DNA of 64,000 bases from Cherax quadricarinatus (lineage: Eukaryota; Arthropoda; Malacostraca; Decapoda; Parastacidae). Shown here piece after piece: positions 22,683 through 33,034 of this stretch. The DNA lies in NCBI RefSeq assembly GCF_038502225.1, contig NC_091307.1:20251032-20315031 (forward strand), in the 5' to 3' direction. The translations under genes were made by a program, and so were the position numbers. Below the pieces are notes generated by a model. The model saw only the letters and a program-made list of their open reading frames with translations. It ran no database searches and was not told the DNA's origin. Each line of letters opens with the position of its first letter. The stretch's first letter is position 1.

Positions 22683-22790
22683 TAGCGATCAGTGAAGAGG
22701 CGGGGCCAGGAGCTCGGACTCGACCCCCGCAACCTCAACTAGGTGAGTACAACTAGGTGAGTACACACACACACACACACACACACACCT
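20361..22790 (+). mobile_element. Family C CR1-like LINE, 5'-truncated, open reading frame kept
   Basis: Non-LTR retrotransposon of the CR1 type. It starts inside the endonuclease domain at a (CA)n tract, carries a complete RT and C-terminal region, and ends in a short 3' UTR. The UTR has two copies of CAACTAGGTGAGTA (22733-22746 and 22750-22763 approximately) and then a CA run (22762-22788). Diverged 3' ends of the same family occur at 25170, 48061 (+) and 51125 (-). Confidence 0.92.
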
Positions 22791-22867
22791 TAAGGAAAAA
22801 ATCAAATGATCGGGCAATTTATCCATGTTGCCCCTCCTCCTCCTCTCTCTCCACCCATTTCCAACCT

Positions 22868-23155
22868 GGGTGCAGTGAGCAGAATAAAGGAACAATGTAT
22901 CAACATTCGTGGCCCTAGAATATTCGACATCTTACCAGAAGATATCAGAAACACTGATGGGACAAGTGTAAAAGTGTTCAAGAGGAAACCTGACAAATGT
23001 TTTCACCGGGTGCCAGATCATCCAGGCTGTGATGGATATATGAGACTGTGGGCCACCAACAGCAACAGCCTGGTTGACCAGGCAAGCACCAGACGAGCCT
23101 AGCCCATGGCCGGGCTCCAGGAATAGAAAAACTCTCGGGACTCATCATAAGTAAC
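22868..23155 (+). mobile_element. Family B LINE 3' fragment
   Basis: Well preserved: AACATTCGTGGCCCTAGAAT, CCAGAAGATATCAGAAACAC, then CCTGGTTGACCAGGCAAGCA, and the terminus CTCTCGGGACTCATCATAAG. It begins about 80 bp after the family C tail. Confidence 0.9.
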
Positions 23156-23423
23156 CTTCTCTATCCTACGCGCTTTTCCTTACCAGTGCTCTGGTCATGG
23201 TTCTGGTTTCCAGAGTCGCAGACCAGACACCTAGCCTATTGTAGAAACGTTAACAAGGATCCTTCAAGGTTCTTTAATTGACTCATTCTGTGCTCACAGC
23301 GCACTGCAATGCAGGAGAGAGTCCAGCTGGAAAATGATTCGAGGCCGTATACTGTTCACATGGAATCAATATAGCATTTCAACTACTGGAAACGCCTCAA
23401 AGCACTAGGATTGTTTTCTCTCG

Positions 23424-23445
23424 AAACGTGTGTGTATATATATAT

Positions 23446-23525
<80 letters not shown>

Positions 23526-23575
23526 CAGAGGTGGACCCCATCCTATATATATATATATATATTATTTATATTCAC
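23424..23575. repeat. (TA)n microsatellites, interrupted
   Basis: TA runs at 23434-23522 with two TAGATA interruptions, and a second run at 23544-23566. Confidence 0.93.
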
Positions 23576-23823
23576 ACACAACAAACCGGCCGTATCCCAC
23601 CAAGGCAGGGTGGCCCAAAAAGAAAAACGAAAGTTTTTCTTTTTAAATTTAGTAATTTGTACAGGAGAAGGGGTTACTAGCCCCTTGCTCCAGGCATTTT
23701 AGTCGCCTCTTACAACACGCATGGCCTACGGAGGAAGAATTCTGTTCCACTTCCCCATGGAGATAGGAAATAAACAAGAACAAGAACTAGAAAGAAAATA
23801 GAAGAAAACCCAGATGTGTGTGT

Positions 23824-23825
<2 letters not shown>
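23576..23825. repeat. Interspersed repeat (CCGGCCGTATCCCACC type), single copy here
   Basis: Contains CCGGCCGTATCCCACCAAGG, then GGGGTTACTAGCCCCTTGCT, then GTCGCCTCTTACAACACGCA. I recall this text as a common decapod genomic repeat. It occurs once in this window, so the call rests on memory. Confidence 0.45.

Positions 23826-23828
<3 letters not shown>

Positions 23829-23895
<67 letters not shown>
23829..23895. repeat. (AT)n microsatellite
   Basis: About 67 bp of AT dinucleotide flanking the repeat at 23576. Confidence 0.96.
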
Positions 23896-23896
<1 letters not shown>

Positions 23897-23999
23897 GCAG
23901 CAATCGCAAGCGAGCAATAACAGATGGAAAGTAACCACAGAGTGAAGTTAAATGACAGCTCTAGGCCTTTCTTGTTGCAGCCAACACTTTTTCAAGAGC

Positions 24000-24355
24000 T
24001 TGCACTAGTCTAAAAGGATCTTCCACTAAAATTTTCTCTTATACGTTTATAGTTATATTTTTCATTTATGTTAATGTAAAAATTAATAATTTTGTACCAA
24101 AAGAATCTTGGAAAACTTACCTAACCTTATTATAACAAACGCAGTTTAATTTAGCCTATATCCAACTATATATATTTTAGATAAGTTTACAGTAATTTAA
24201 TAATAAACAAGCACAATGATATGTATATATTTTTCGTTAAGTTGAGAATGATTTTTGCGTAATTATTGCATACACAAATCTTTCCCTGCCTTATTTGGCA
24301 AGAAGAGCATTGCTATTTAAGCGAAAATCGCAAGTTTTACCTATTCGGCACTAAC
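24000..24355. repeat. Probable MITE-like interspersed repeat
   Basis: AT-rich block with 'acctaaccttattataacaa', 'tattttagataagtttacag' and 'gcaagaagagcattgctatt', ending at 'cctattcggcac'. I recall this text from other decapod sequences. Only one copy is in the window, and no terminal repeat is visible. Confidence 0.35.
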
Positions 24356-24574
24356 TGCTCCGTGGTCCTGCTGCCGTGGTCGTCTGTGGTCTCACTGCCT
24401 CGTCCACCACGAAAAAGAACAATAGACCGTAATCTCCTTAATAGGCAAATTAGCATGCAGTTGCGACTGTGAGGTGTTTTTAATATGCCTCTCATGAATC
24501 TCAGTGCCTCTAGGTAATGAGCTCGTCGTCAGCGGCAACGAAGGTGGTGGCAGTAACGGGGGTGGTGGGTAGGG

Positions 24575-24575
<1 letters not shown>

Positions 24576-24639
<64 letters not shown>

Positions 24640-24660
24640 CTCTCGCTCGCTCGCTCGTTC
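24576..24660. repeat. (CT)n microsatellite with (CTCG)n end
   Basis: Pure CT to about 24633, then CTTT and CTCG repeats. Confidence 0.95.
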
Positions 24661-24900
24661 CTTGGAGCCTTTATCCACACCAATTAGTACGGTCACAAAG
24701 GGCTCCCCGATACCGCAATTATGCACGCTAATCACAACTCCTGGTCTGCATTTGCAAATAATGACCCTTAATTCAAGTCAGTGCTTGGTCGGTGGGGCGT
24801 CGGGCGCTGGCAGTGTCCTGCTGACGTGGCCCTGGCAGGAGGGTTTTTGTGGGGTGTGAGTAGGGCCACCCCAGCCTGGTTAGCTGCCTCGTTAGTGGAT
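24661..24900. other. Single-copy stretch; possible conserved noncoding element
   Basis: No repeat signature. It contains TTTGCAAATAATGACC and CGCTAATCACAA words of the homeodomain/POU type. No splice-flanked open frame is recognised. Its function is unknown. Confidence 0.25.
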
Positions 24901-25046
24901 CCTCATGCTAGCTTAGCTCATGCTCTTTAGGCAGGCAGTCAGCTGCCTCGTTTCACATGCCGATGGAGCAGTATATGGTGGTATTTTATTAAGTTAATTG
25001 GATTGTTTTGTAGTGTATGTAAATGAAACTGCATACTAGGATGTGC

Positions 25047-25102
<56 letters not shown>
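25047..25102. repeat. (CA)n microsatellite
   Basis: About 56 bp of CA repeat. Confidence 0.96.
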
Positions 25103-25108
<6 letters not shown>

Positions 25109-25110
25109 CA

Positions 25111-25206
25111 GCAGGCCTAGTGTCTGATCGACATGTGCCTAGAACAAAATGGTAACTAACTAACACACACACACCGTGTACGTATGTACAGCTAGGTAAG
25201 TACACC
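25111..25206. repeat. Partial copy of the 17583 repeat followed by a family C tail remnant
   Basis: 25111-25158 matches 17597-17638 (TCGACATGTGCCTAG and AACAAAATGGTAACTAAC). 25170-25206 contains GTACAGCTAGGTAAGTACAC, which resembles the family C terminal unit CAACTAGGTGAGTA. Confidence 0.55.
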
Positions 25207-25917
25207 TGCACAAAATATTCTGAGGAATATAGACAGTGGATAGGGAGACGTTCGAGATGTCAAGAGTATAGCTGACGTCTAAAGACAGCTGAACCGTTTC
25301 CGATAACAAAGTAGGGAGTATAGCGAGAAAGAGAAGAAATGGAGGTTAACACCGTAGGTATAATAAGAATCCGAATGACCAGGAATTATGAAAGCAAGTC
25401 GAGAGTATTTCATCAAAAGATTGGGAGCTGTGAATCAACCCCCTACAAACACAGTCTACCACCTGCCATGGTCGGGAGGGCATACTCGCTGCTCCTTCTG
25501 GGTGATCATGGGTTCAGTCCCCATAAGAAGGATCTATCTTCCATCGTTCACAAAATTACACACTTTCTTCACCACCCTTCCTCTACCCAAGCGACACCTC
25601 CCGCTGACACATTTCATTATTTCGTGTATGAAACTCGTCCTGTGTAATGGAATATGAGAGGAAAACATACAGCTGCACACATCTGGTGTTCCTAGTATGT
25701 AACTTTCATATAGAAAAGTGTAGTCGCCATTATGCAGACGATATTCATAGTAATAAATATGAGATATTCTCAGAGCATCATATAGTAGGTAAAGAACTGA
25801 AGAGTGACACTGATGATCAGTAAACACTGGAGGCTTGAAGAAATAAGATGCCTTCAGTTCGCTGGCTGGGGAAACGAAAGAAAATAAAATAGATGAGTGA
25901 AATTAACGCCTGAAAGG
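25207..25917. other. No gene recognised
   Basis: Open frames of up to about 100 residues overlap on both strands without recognisable domains. Confidence 0.35.
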
Positions 25918-27650
25918 AAGTGGAGTGTGAGGAGAGTATGTAGGCTGTGGAGGACAGGTGTGAGGAGTGTGTGGACAGGTGTGAGGAGAGTGTGTAGGCT
26001 GTGGAGGACAGGTGCGAGGAGAGTGTGTAGGCTGTGGAGGACAGGTGTGAGGAGAGTATGTAGGCTATGGAGGACAGGTGTGAGGAGAGTATGTAGGCTG
26101 TGGAGGACAGGTGTGAGGAGAGTATGTAGGCTGTGGAGGACAGGTGTGAGGAGAGTATGTAGGCTGTGGAGGACAGGTGTGAGGAGTGTGTGGACAGGTG
26201 TGAGGAAAATGTGTAGGCTGTGGAGGACAGGTGCGAGGAGAGTGTGTAGGCTGTGGAGGACAGGTGTGGGGAGTGTATGTAGGCTTTGGAGCACAGGTGT
26301 GTGGAGAGTATGTAGGCTGTGGAGGACAGGTGTGGGCAAAGTATGTAGGCTGTGGATGACAGGTGTGAGGGGAGTATATAGGCTGCGGAGAACAGGTGTG
26401 AGGAGAGTATGTAGGCTGTGGAGGACAGATGTGAGGAGTGTGTGTAGGCTGTGGAGGACAGGTGTGGGGAGAGTATGTAGGCTTTGGAGGACAGGTGTGA
26501 GGAGTGTGTGTAGGCTGTGGAGGACAGATGTGAGGAGTGTGTGTAGGCTGTGGAGGACAGGTGTGGGGAGAGTATGTAGGCTGTGGAGGACAGATGTGAG
26601 GAGTGTGTGTAGGCTGTGGAGGACAGGTGTGTGGAGAGTATGTAGGCTGTGGAGGACAGGTGTGGGCAGAGTATGTAGGCTGTGGAGAACAGGTGTGAGG
26701 AGAGTATGTAGGCTGTGGAGGACAAATGTGAGGAGTGTGTGTAGGCTGTGGAGGACAGGTGTGAGGAGAGTGTGTAGGCTGTGCAGGAGAGGTGTGGGGA
26801 GAGTATGTAGGCTGTGGGGGACAGGTGTGAGGAGAGTATGTAGGCTCTGGAGGACAGGTGTGAGGAGTGTGTGTAGGCTGTGGAGGACAGGTGTGGGGAG
26901 AGTATGTAGGCTGTGGAGGACAGGTGTGAGGAGAGTATGTAGGTTGTGGAGGACAGGTGTGAGGAGTGTGTGTAGGCTGTGGAGGACAGGTGTGGGGAGA
27001 GTATGTAGACTTTGGAGGACAGGTGTGTGGAGAGTATGTAGGCTGTGGAGGACAGGTGTGGGCAGAGTATGTAGGCTGTGGAGGACAGGTGTGGGCAGAG
27101 TATGTAGGCTGTGGAGGACAGGTGTGAGGAGAGTATATAGGATGCGGAGAACAGGTGTGAGGAGAGTATGTAGGCTGTGGAGGACAGGTGTGAGGAGAGT
27201 ATATAGGTTGTGGAGGACATGTGTGAGGAATGTGTGTAGGCTGTGGAGGACAGGTGTGGGGAGAGTATGTAGGCTTTGGAGGACAGGTGTGTGGAGAGTA
27301 TGTAGGCTGTGGAGGACAGGTGTGGGGAGAGTATGTAGGCTGTGGAGGACAGGTGTGAGGAGAATATATAGGCTGCGGAGAACAGGTATGAGGAGAGTAT
27401 ATAGGCTGCGGAGAACAGGTATGAGGAGAGTATGTAGGCTGTGGAGGACAGGTGTGAGGAGAGTATATAGGCTGTGGAGGACAGGTGTGAGGAGAGTGTG
27501 TAGGCTGTGGAGGACAGGTATGAGGAGAGTATGTAGGCTGTGGAGGACAGGTGTGAGGAGAGTATATAGGCTGTGGAGGACAGGTACGAGGAGTGTGTGC
27601 AGGCTGTGGAAGACAGATGTGGGGAGAGTATGTAGGCTGTGGAGGGAAAG
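25918..27650. repeat. 33-bp minisatellite, about 52 units
   Basis: The unit is AGGACAGGTGTGAGGAGAGT followed by ATGTAGGCTGTGG. Variants alternate GAGAGTATG with GAGTGTGTG and GTGGGGAGAG. The unit is a multiple of three and has few stops, so three frames remain open for up to about 600 residues as 11-residue repeats (for example VRRVCRLWRTG). No start context, signal peptide or splice site supports translation. Larger blocks repeat (compare 26461-26700 with 26880-27060), showing higher-order duplication. Confidence 0.96.
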
Positions 27651-27754
27651 GGAAGGGAGAGCGATGGGGGAGGGGAGGCTAGGGAATCGATGAGTTCTTG
27701 TTAACGAAGGCAACTGATGATGGTTAATTGAATGTTTACTTATCTGAGATGCTC

Positions 27755-27796
27755 CAGGGGGGCTGTGACCCCTTGAAATGGTCTTCAGGTAACCAA
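27755..27796 (+). mobile_element. Possible family A 3' terminus relic
   Basis: CCAGGGGGGCTGTGACCCCT, then TGGTCTTCAGGTAACC, resembles the family A end in order and spacing. It is too short and diverged for a firm call. Confidence 0.4.
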
Positions 27797-27985
27797 GTGC
27801 TCACAGTTCTTTGTTTCCTGGGTCATCCCTCCATTCCGTTGTGGACATACTTCTGTCTCCTTGGTTATTCCCCCGTTGTGGGCACACACTAGCGTCCATA
27901 TCACACACGGAGCTGGGAGACTGCAGTTACCATATCACCATCCACTCACGTTCTAAGTTTGTCATAAGTCTTAACTGTGTCCTAG

Positions 27986-27988
<3 letters not shown>

Positions 27989-28073
<85 letters not shown>
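27989..28073. repeat. (CT)n microsatellite
   Basis: About 85 bp of pure CT. Confidence 0.97.
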
Positions 28074-28076
<3 letters not shown>

Positions 28077-28206
28077 TCCTAATCTCTAGTGCTGTCGTTT
28101 AGTCTTGTTTAGTGCTGAGGGCTCTATTTAAGGCGGGGGGAAATATTACAAGTGGAACACATACGTAGATCATTTACGCCCCGTATAAAGTCAGTAATGC
28201 ATTTAA

Positions 28207-28413
28207 CCCTTAAACTGTCCAAACGTAGATCTACGTTTTTTCAACATTTGAAAGTATGTAAAAAAGTAGAGCTTTTTTTTTTACATATGAAAACGTGTAA
28301 AAAACACTTTGATCTGCTTTTTTTTGTTATATTTGAAAATATGTAAAAAAACGTAGATCTACTTTTTGGAGCACTACGCATGTGAACGTAGATCTGCTTG
28401 GACAGTTTAAGGG
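28207..28413. mobile_element. piggyBac-like MITE, 207 bp, TTAA on both sides
   Basis: The left terminus CCCTTAAACTGTCCAAACGT (28207-28226) is matched by the right terminus read on the minus strand, CCCTTAAACTGTCCAAGCAG. TTAA lies directly outside at 28203-28206 and 28414-28417. Starting with CCC and inserting at TTAA are hallmarks of the piggyBac superfamily. AGATCTACGT and TACATATG palindromic words repeat inside. There is no open frame, so it needs a transposase supplied elsewhere. Confidence 0.9.
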
Positions 28414-28471
28414 TTAAATCACTGGGGACGTCTCAACGTCCTGAGTGTGTACTAGCTGGAGTAAAGAGAGA

Positions 28472-28862
28472 TAATTGATAATATATACATGGAAAGTCCC
28501 AAATTTGCACCCTGTATAACATACTGGAGTGAGAAATATGGAAGTTACTCTGAAAAACAGAAACGCCATAGGCACAATCAGAAAACATTGTATCAACATC
28601 CTTGACCCCAGACTTTTCAACATCTTACCTGAAGATATCAGAAACTCTGCCAGGACAAGTGTATTGTAGAAGTCTTCAAGAAGAAAATGGGCAAGTATGC
28701 TCACAGAGTACCAGATAAATACCAGGCTTTGATGGATATGTGGGCCAGCGGGCCAACAGCAGCAAGAGCCTGGTTGGATAGGGAAGCATCAGACGAGCCT
28801 GGCCTAGGGAAGGACTCCAGAAATAGGAAAAACTCTTGAAACCCACCAAAGGTGTATCAAAG
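28472..28862 (+). mobile_element. Family B LINE 3' fragment, about 390 bp
   Basis: Begins at TATATACATGGAAAGTCCC and runs through ATACTGGAGTGAGAAATATG, ACCTGAAGATATCAGAAACT and GGGAAGCATCAGACGAGCCT to a terminus CTTGAAACCCACCAAAGGTG. Confidence 0.88.
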
Positions 28863-29095
28863 ATTCCCTCTTGTAGAACGCTCGGTGACTCGCGACCTTG
28901 GCACTTCTTATTAACATAGTTATTTCCCTTCCCCGCGTTTTAATTATCCATGTGATGAGTGGAAGCTTATCCAGTGCATTTCAATATCTGGTACCTAAAA
29001 GAAAGATTTAATTCCCGATACCGTGGCTTGAACAATTCACTACCAGGTGCTTACAAACAGGATGAGTCTCATTTCCGTGGCTGGAACAATTTGCA

Positions 29096-29495
29096 ACTAA
29101 CTCACAATTTGGAAATAAAAACTAGACGACATTTTGATGAATACAACATGCCTTCTTTATTTACGACTTTGGCTCTTTATTTATGGGTACTGAAGATACC
29201 CAAGTGTTGTACATGTCTGTTCACATACTCATTCGTATTCTATGCGGTCAGTAATATGAGTGACATTTGCTCTATCCTGCACATCTTAAAAAATGCAACA
29301 TCCTCTATCCACTCTCAGTCGTTAAACTCTCTTGTCTCTACCGTTTTTAACTATGCTAACCTCAACATTCATTAGAAAAAAAGAGAGTCGAATAAAGGAT
29401 CATTATGAAATCGCAATTGTTATGGCGACTTGATAATGTGTCTGGATAGACCGAAACGTCGTTCAGTTCTCATTTCCAATTTGTCGATTAACTGT
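29096..29495. repeat. Inverted repeat of the GAAACGTCG family
   Basis: The left arm 29096-29138 contains ACAATTTGGAAATAAAAACT then AGACGACATTTTG. The right arm 29449-29495 contains ACCGAAACGTCGTTCAG then TCATTTCCAATTTGTCGATT. They are imperfect reverse complements of about 43 bp separated by about 310 bp without a long open frame. It could be a non-autonomous fold-back element. Confidence 0.6.
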
Positions 29496-29814
29496 AAACT
29501 AACTGGTAACTAAACAACGAGCTGCGAGTGTAACCTTGAGCGAGGTGAGGCAAGCAGCGGAAGACACCTTGACTGGACCACTTCCAGGCAGCCCGATCTA
29601 CTAATCTAAGAGATATTTTGCTTCCACCAGCTCAGTTTTATGTGGGAAGATGTATTACCCGGTCTGAGAGGCTCAATTGGCCACTAAGAGGCTAGCTGGG
29701 CTGCGCTTTGCAAGTTGAGCCAGTAATTTGAGGCAGACAATGCATTATCCATGCTCTAACCCGTGTAATATACAAACATTGTTATCGTTGTGTCAGTCAC
29801 GGAGCTGCATGATG
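29496..29814. other. No gene recognised
   Basis: No repeat family or exon was seen. Confidence 0.3.
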
Positions 29815-30838
29815 AAGTACTGAGGCCAGGACCCACCCCACTACGCCAGGACCAACCCCACCAGGGCCTGGACCCACCCCACCTGGGCCAGGACCCACCC
29901 CACTACCGCCTGGACCCACTCAAACACGGCCTGGACCCACCCAACCACGGCCTGGACCCACCTCACCATGCCAGGACCAACCCCACCAGAGTCAGGATCC
30001 ACCCTATCACGCCAGGACGAACCCCACCAGGGTCAGGACCCACCCCACTACCGCCTGGACCCACTCAACCACGGCCTGGACCCACCCCCACCACGATCAG
30101 AACTTACCCTACCATGGCCGGGATCCACCCAACCACCGCCTGAACCCACCCAACCACGGCCTGGACCCACCTCACCATGCCAGGACCAACCCCACCAGAG
30201 TCAGGATCCACCCTATCACGCCAGGACGAACCCCACCAGGGCCAGGACCCACCCCACTACCGCCTGGACCCACTCAACCATGGTTTAGACCCACCCCTAC
30301 CACGGCCTTTACCCACCCCCACCACGACCAGGACTCACCCCACCATGGCCGGGATCCAGCCCACCACCACCTGAACCCACCCAACCACGGACTGAACATA
30401 CCCTACCAGGGCCAGGACCAACCCCACCATGGCCAGGACCCACCCCACAAGGGCCAGGACCCACCCCACAAGGGCCAGACCCACCCCACTACCGCCTGGA
30501 CCCACTGATCCACGGCTTGGACCCACCCCTACCATTGCATGGACCCACCCTCACCACGACCAAGACCCACCCCACCATGGACGGGATCCATCCCACCACC
30601 GCCTGAACCCACCTAACCACGGCCTGGACCCTCCCCACCATGGCCTGGACTCACCCCACCACGGCCAAGACCCACCCTACCACCGCCTGGACAAACCCCA
30701 CCGCTGCCTGTACCCTCCCCAGGACCGCCTTCATCCACCCCACACAGCCTGGACTCACCTCACCAGAGCCTGTACCCACCTTACTGTTGCCTGGACCCAG
30801 CTAACCTCCTAGAAACATCACTACCACCGCCTGGATCC
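29815..30838. repeat. 21-bp minisatellite, about 48 units, with about 210-bp duplication
   Basis: The unit is approximately GGCCTGGACCCACCCCACCAC. Segments beginning CCATGCCAGGACCAACCCCA at 29967 and 30176 are near-identical over at least 110 bp, indicating a block duplication of about ten units. Proline/histidine/aspartate-rich open frames on the + strand and valine/glycine frames on the minus strand are by-products of the 21-bp period. Confidence 0.95.
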
Positions 30839-30884
30839 TCCTGGACCCACTTCCTCTTTCCCTTCCTCACCACTGCCTTTGATA

Positions 30885-31150
30885 TACCTTTGAAGAATTT
30901 CGAGAGTATATCTACTCTCTGAGCCCGGCCATGGGCCAGGCTCGTCTGGTGCTCGCCTGGTCAACCAGGCTGTTGCTGCTGGAGGCCCGCTGCCCCACAT
31001 ATCATCACAGCCTGGTTGATCTGGCACCTGGTGAAGATACTTGTCTAGTTTCCTCTTGAAGGCTTCAACACTTGTTCCAGCAGTGTTTCTGATATCTTCT
31101 GGTAAGATGTTGAAAAGTCTGGGACCCCGGATGCTGATACAGTGTTCCCT
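30885..31150 (-). mobile_element. Family B LINE 3' fragment
   Basis: Minus-strand copy. The terminus (complement of the ATCAAAGG-type end) lies at 30885-30910, then AGCCCGGCCATGGGCCAGGC, GTCAACCAGGCTGTTGCTGC and TGTTTCTGATATCTTCTGG on the + strand. It abuts the 21-bp minisatellite. Confidence 0.9.
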
Positions 31151-31324
31151 GGACTCATCTTACGATATTTTGGACCAACCCGTCCACTTCCAGGTTCACC
31201 CCATTTCATTCAGGACCTACTATAATATCTCCTAGCCCAAGATCACACCCTCTTCCTAGCCTTGCCCTGCTTACCCCAAGCCTCCAACACTGGTTCTTGG
31301 TGGAGTGTCGGGTAGCTCACTGGT

Positions 31325-32265
31325 TTACCTGGAGTCGCTTCCGGAGGTCACTGCCCCCGAGGTCCGGTCCCAGACCAGGCCTCTTGGTTATTGGTCTGAC
31401 CGAGCAAGTTGTTAGTACGCGCAGCCCACAGTTCAATGCACAAACTTGTAACCTGGTTGATTAGGAACTGTTTCGAAGAATTTGTCAAGCTCCCTCTTGA
31501 AGACAGCTGTGGGTTTGTTGGTAATCTTCCTTATGCATGAAGGGAGGGCATTGACCCTTAACATTTATCGAGTTCTCTCTCAGTGTACTCACTGCTTATG
31601 TCTGCTTTTCATTGGAGGTATTCTGCACCGTCTGCCAAAAAGAAAAATCCTTACCAGGAAACAAACCCATGAAACAGGCTAACACTCTTGTTGTATGGTA
31701 ATTCGAATGGGCACTGCAAAATTAAACCATTGCTAGTCTACCACTCTGAAAATCCAAGTTCATAAATAGTAATTTCGGTGTGCAGGTTTTGGACCAATCC
31801 CTACAGTATCATCCAAGTGTAGATTATGATATATCTTTCTTTCCTATGATCTGTAGAGTACAAGTCTAGGAACTTCAGGCACTTCTAGTAATTTTGGTAC
31901 TTGACTTAATTTATACGAGCTGTGAAGGTTCTCTACACGTTTTCCAGCTCAGCAGTTTCGCCCGCCTTGAAGAAGGTCGTTAGTACGTTGCAATTCCCCG
32001 GACTAGACAGAACAGGTGACCTGAAGAATATCATCATTGGCTTGGTATTTCCTATTTTTAAGGTTCTAGTTTTCGAATCTATCATATTTCTTGTTGAGGT
32101 TCTTGAATGCGAGAATTCAGACATTATCACTCCCAGGTCTCTCACATTTGATGTGTGTTCTATTGTGTGGTTTGAGTTTCTTTTGTGAGCTTGTGTTTTT
32201 CCTTCATTCTTCCATGACTTAATAACTGAAATTTGTCCTCCTTACACTCCTGTGGCTCCTGCCTA
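31325..32265 (-). mobile_element. Family A LINE fragment, about 940 bp, decayed
   Basis: On the minus strand it covers text from the RT thumb to the 3' end. 32145-31933 encodes MRDLGVIMSEFSHSRTSTRN and later NTKPMMIFFRSPVLSS, aligning with family A (VRDLGVVMSEDLTFKDH; AKPMMILFKSLVLSR). 32262-32170 gives CKEDKFQLLSHG. The middle and 3' parts (31460-31640) are recognisable on DNA. The terminus at 31330-31400 is altered. Multiple stops and frameshifts are present. Confidence 0.88.
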
Positions 32266-32344
32266 GCAGTAAAAAAAAAAGTGTGTATGTGGATCATACA
32301 TTGCCTGGGCAAATGTAAGACGATCAAGTTCGAGCGAAGGAGGA

Positions 32345-32610
32345 TACATGAAGGATGTTTTCGGGGGTTCAAAGCCACTGTGACCTTACCGGAAGGCATC
32401 GGTCTGATGACCAGAAGGTCCAGTGGCGGGTCATCCTACAACTAAGACCCGCGTCATGAAACACTTGACCTAACCCCTGGCCTGGAACCAGACTAGGCCA
32501 GGTGAATTAAGGCCTGATCAACCACGCTGTTACTCCTGGTCGCACGCGGTCGGATGTAAGAACTCCAGCCCGGCTGAGAGATCAGACGAAATGCCTTGGA
32601 CCAAGTGTCT
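32345..32610 (-). mobile_element. Family A LINE 3' fragment
   Basis: GGCCTGATCAACCACGCTGT, TGGTCGCACGCGGTCGGATG and CCAGCCCGGCTGAGAGATCA are diverged forms of the family A end. The terminus (32345-32440) is rearranged. It lies head-to-tail with the copy at 31325. Confidence 0.8.
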
Positions 32611-32679
32611 CTTATCAGCACAATGGAACCTCCCTTGAGGGGACATTTAAGTTATTCTGTAAGTTTTTTTGCCAGGTTC

Positions 32680-32790
32680 TGGTAATAAAAGGGTCATATA
32701 GCGCTTGTGAGGCAATCACATTTTATTTGGATCAAGGACCCTTCCCCAAAATCAAGGCAAATATCCTTGAAGAGAGGTTTCTCTCGGCTT
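32680..32790. repeat. Family E short repeat, diverged
   Basis: 'aataaaagggtcatatagcgc', 'gaggcaatcacattttattt' and 'tcaaggaccctt' match family E in order. There is no (ATT)n here. Confidence 0.6.
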
Positions 32791-32929
32791 ACCTGGGAAG
32801 GAGCTTGCCTCTCTCTGAGCCCCACCTTTAATATTGGGATTCAAGAGACTGTTTTACGAGGTACATAATATAGCTACACCTGCTGAGGTGCTGAGGCCAG
32901 GAGAGCTACAGAGCACGCGAGCACCTGCT

Positions 32930-33034
32930 TCCAGATACTGTGGAGGACCTACCTCCAGGTGCTTTGGAGGACTTGCCTCCAGGTGCTGTGGAGGTCCTTC
33001 CTCCAGGTACTGTGGAGGACCTGCCTCCAGGCAG
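32930..33034. repeat. 24-bp minisatellite, four copies
   Basis: The unit is TCCAGGTGCTGTGGAGGACC followed by TGCC. Four units with substitutions and a partial fifth. Confidence 0.9.

Noticed and set aside
25897..27713. Open frames of about 467-619 codons on both strands
   Set aside because: They are made by a 33-bp tandem repeat with few stops; there is no domain, no splice or start context, and all readings are equally repetitive.
29790..30812. Proline/histidine-rich open frames resembling structural proteins
   Set aside because: They follow the 21-bp minisatellite period and are open on both strands.
25918..30838. CRISPR-like array of regular repeats
   Set aside because: There are no unique spacers; adjacent units are variants of one another, and the context is a eukaryotic genome.
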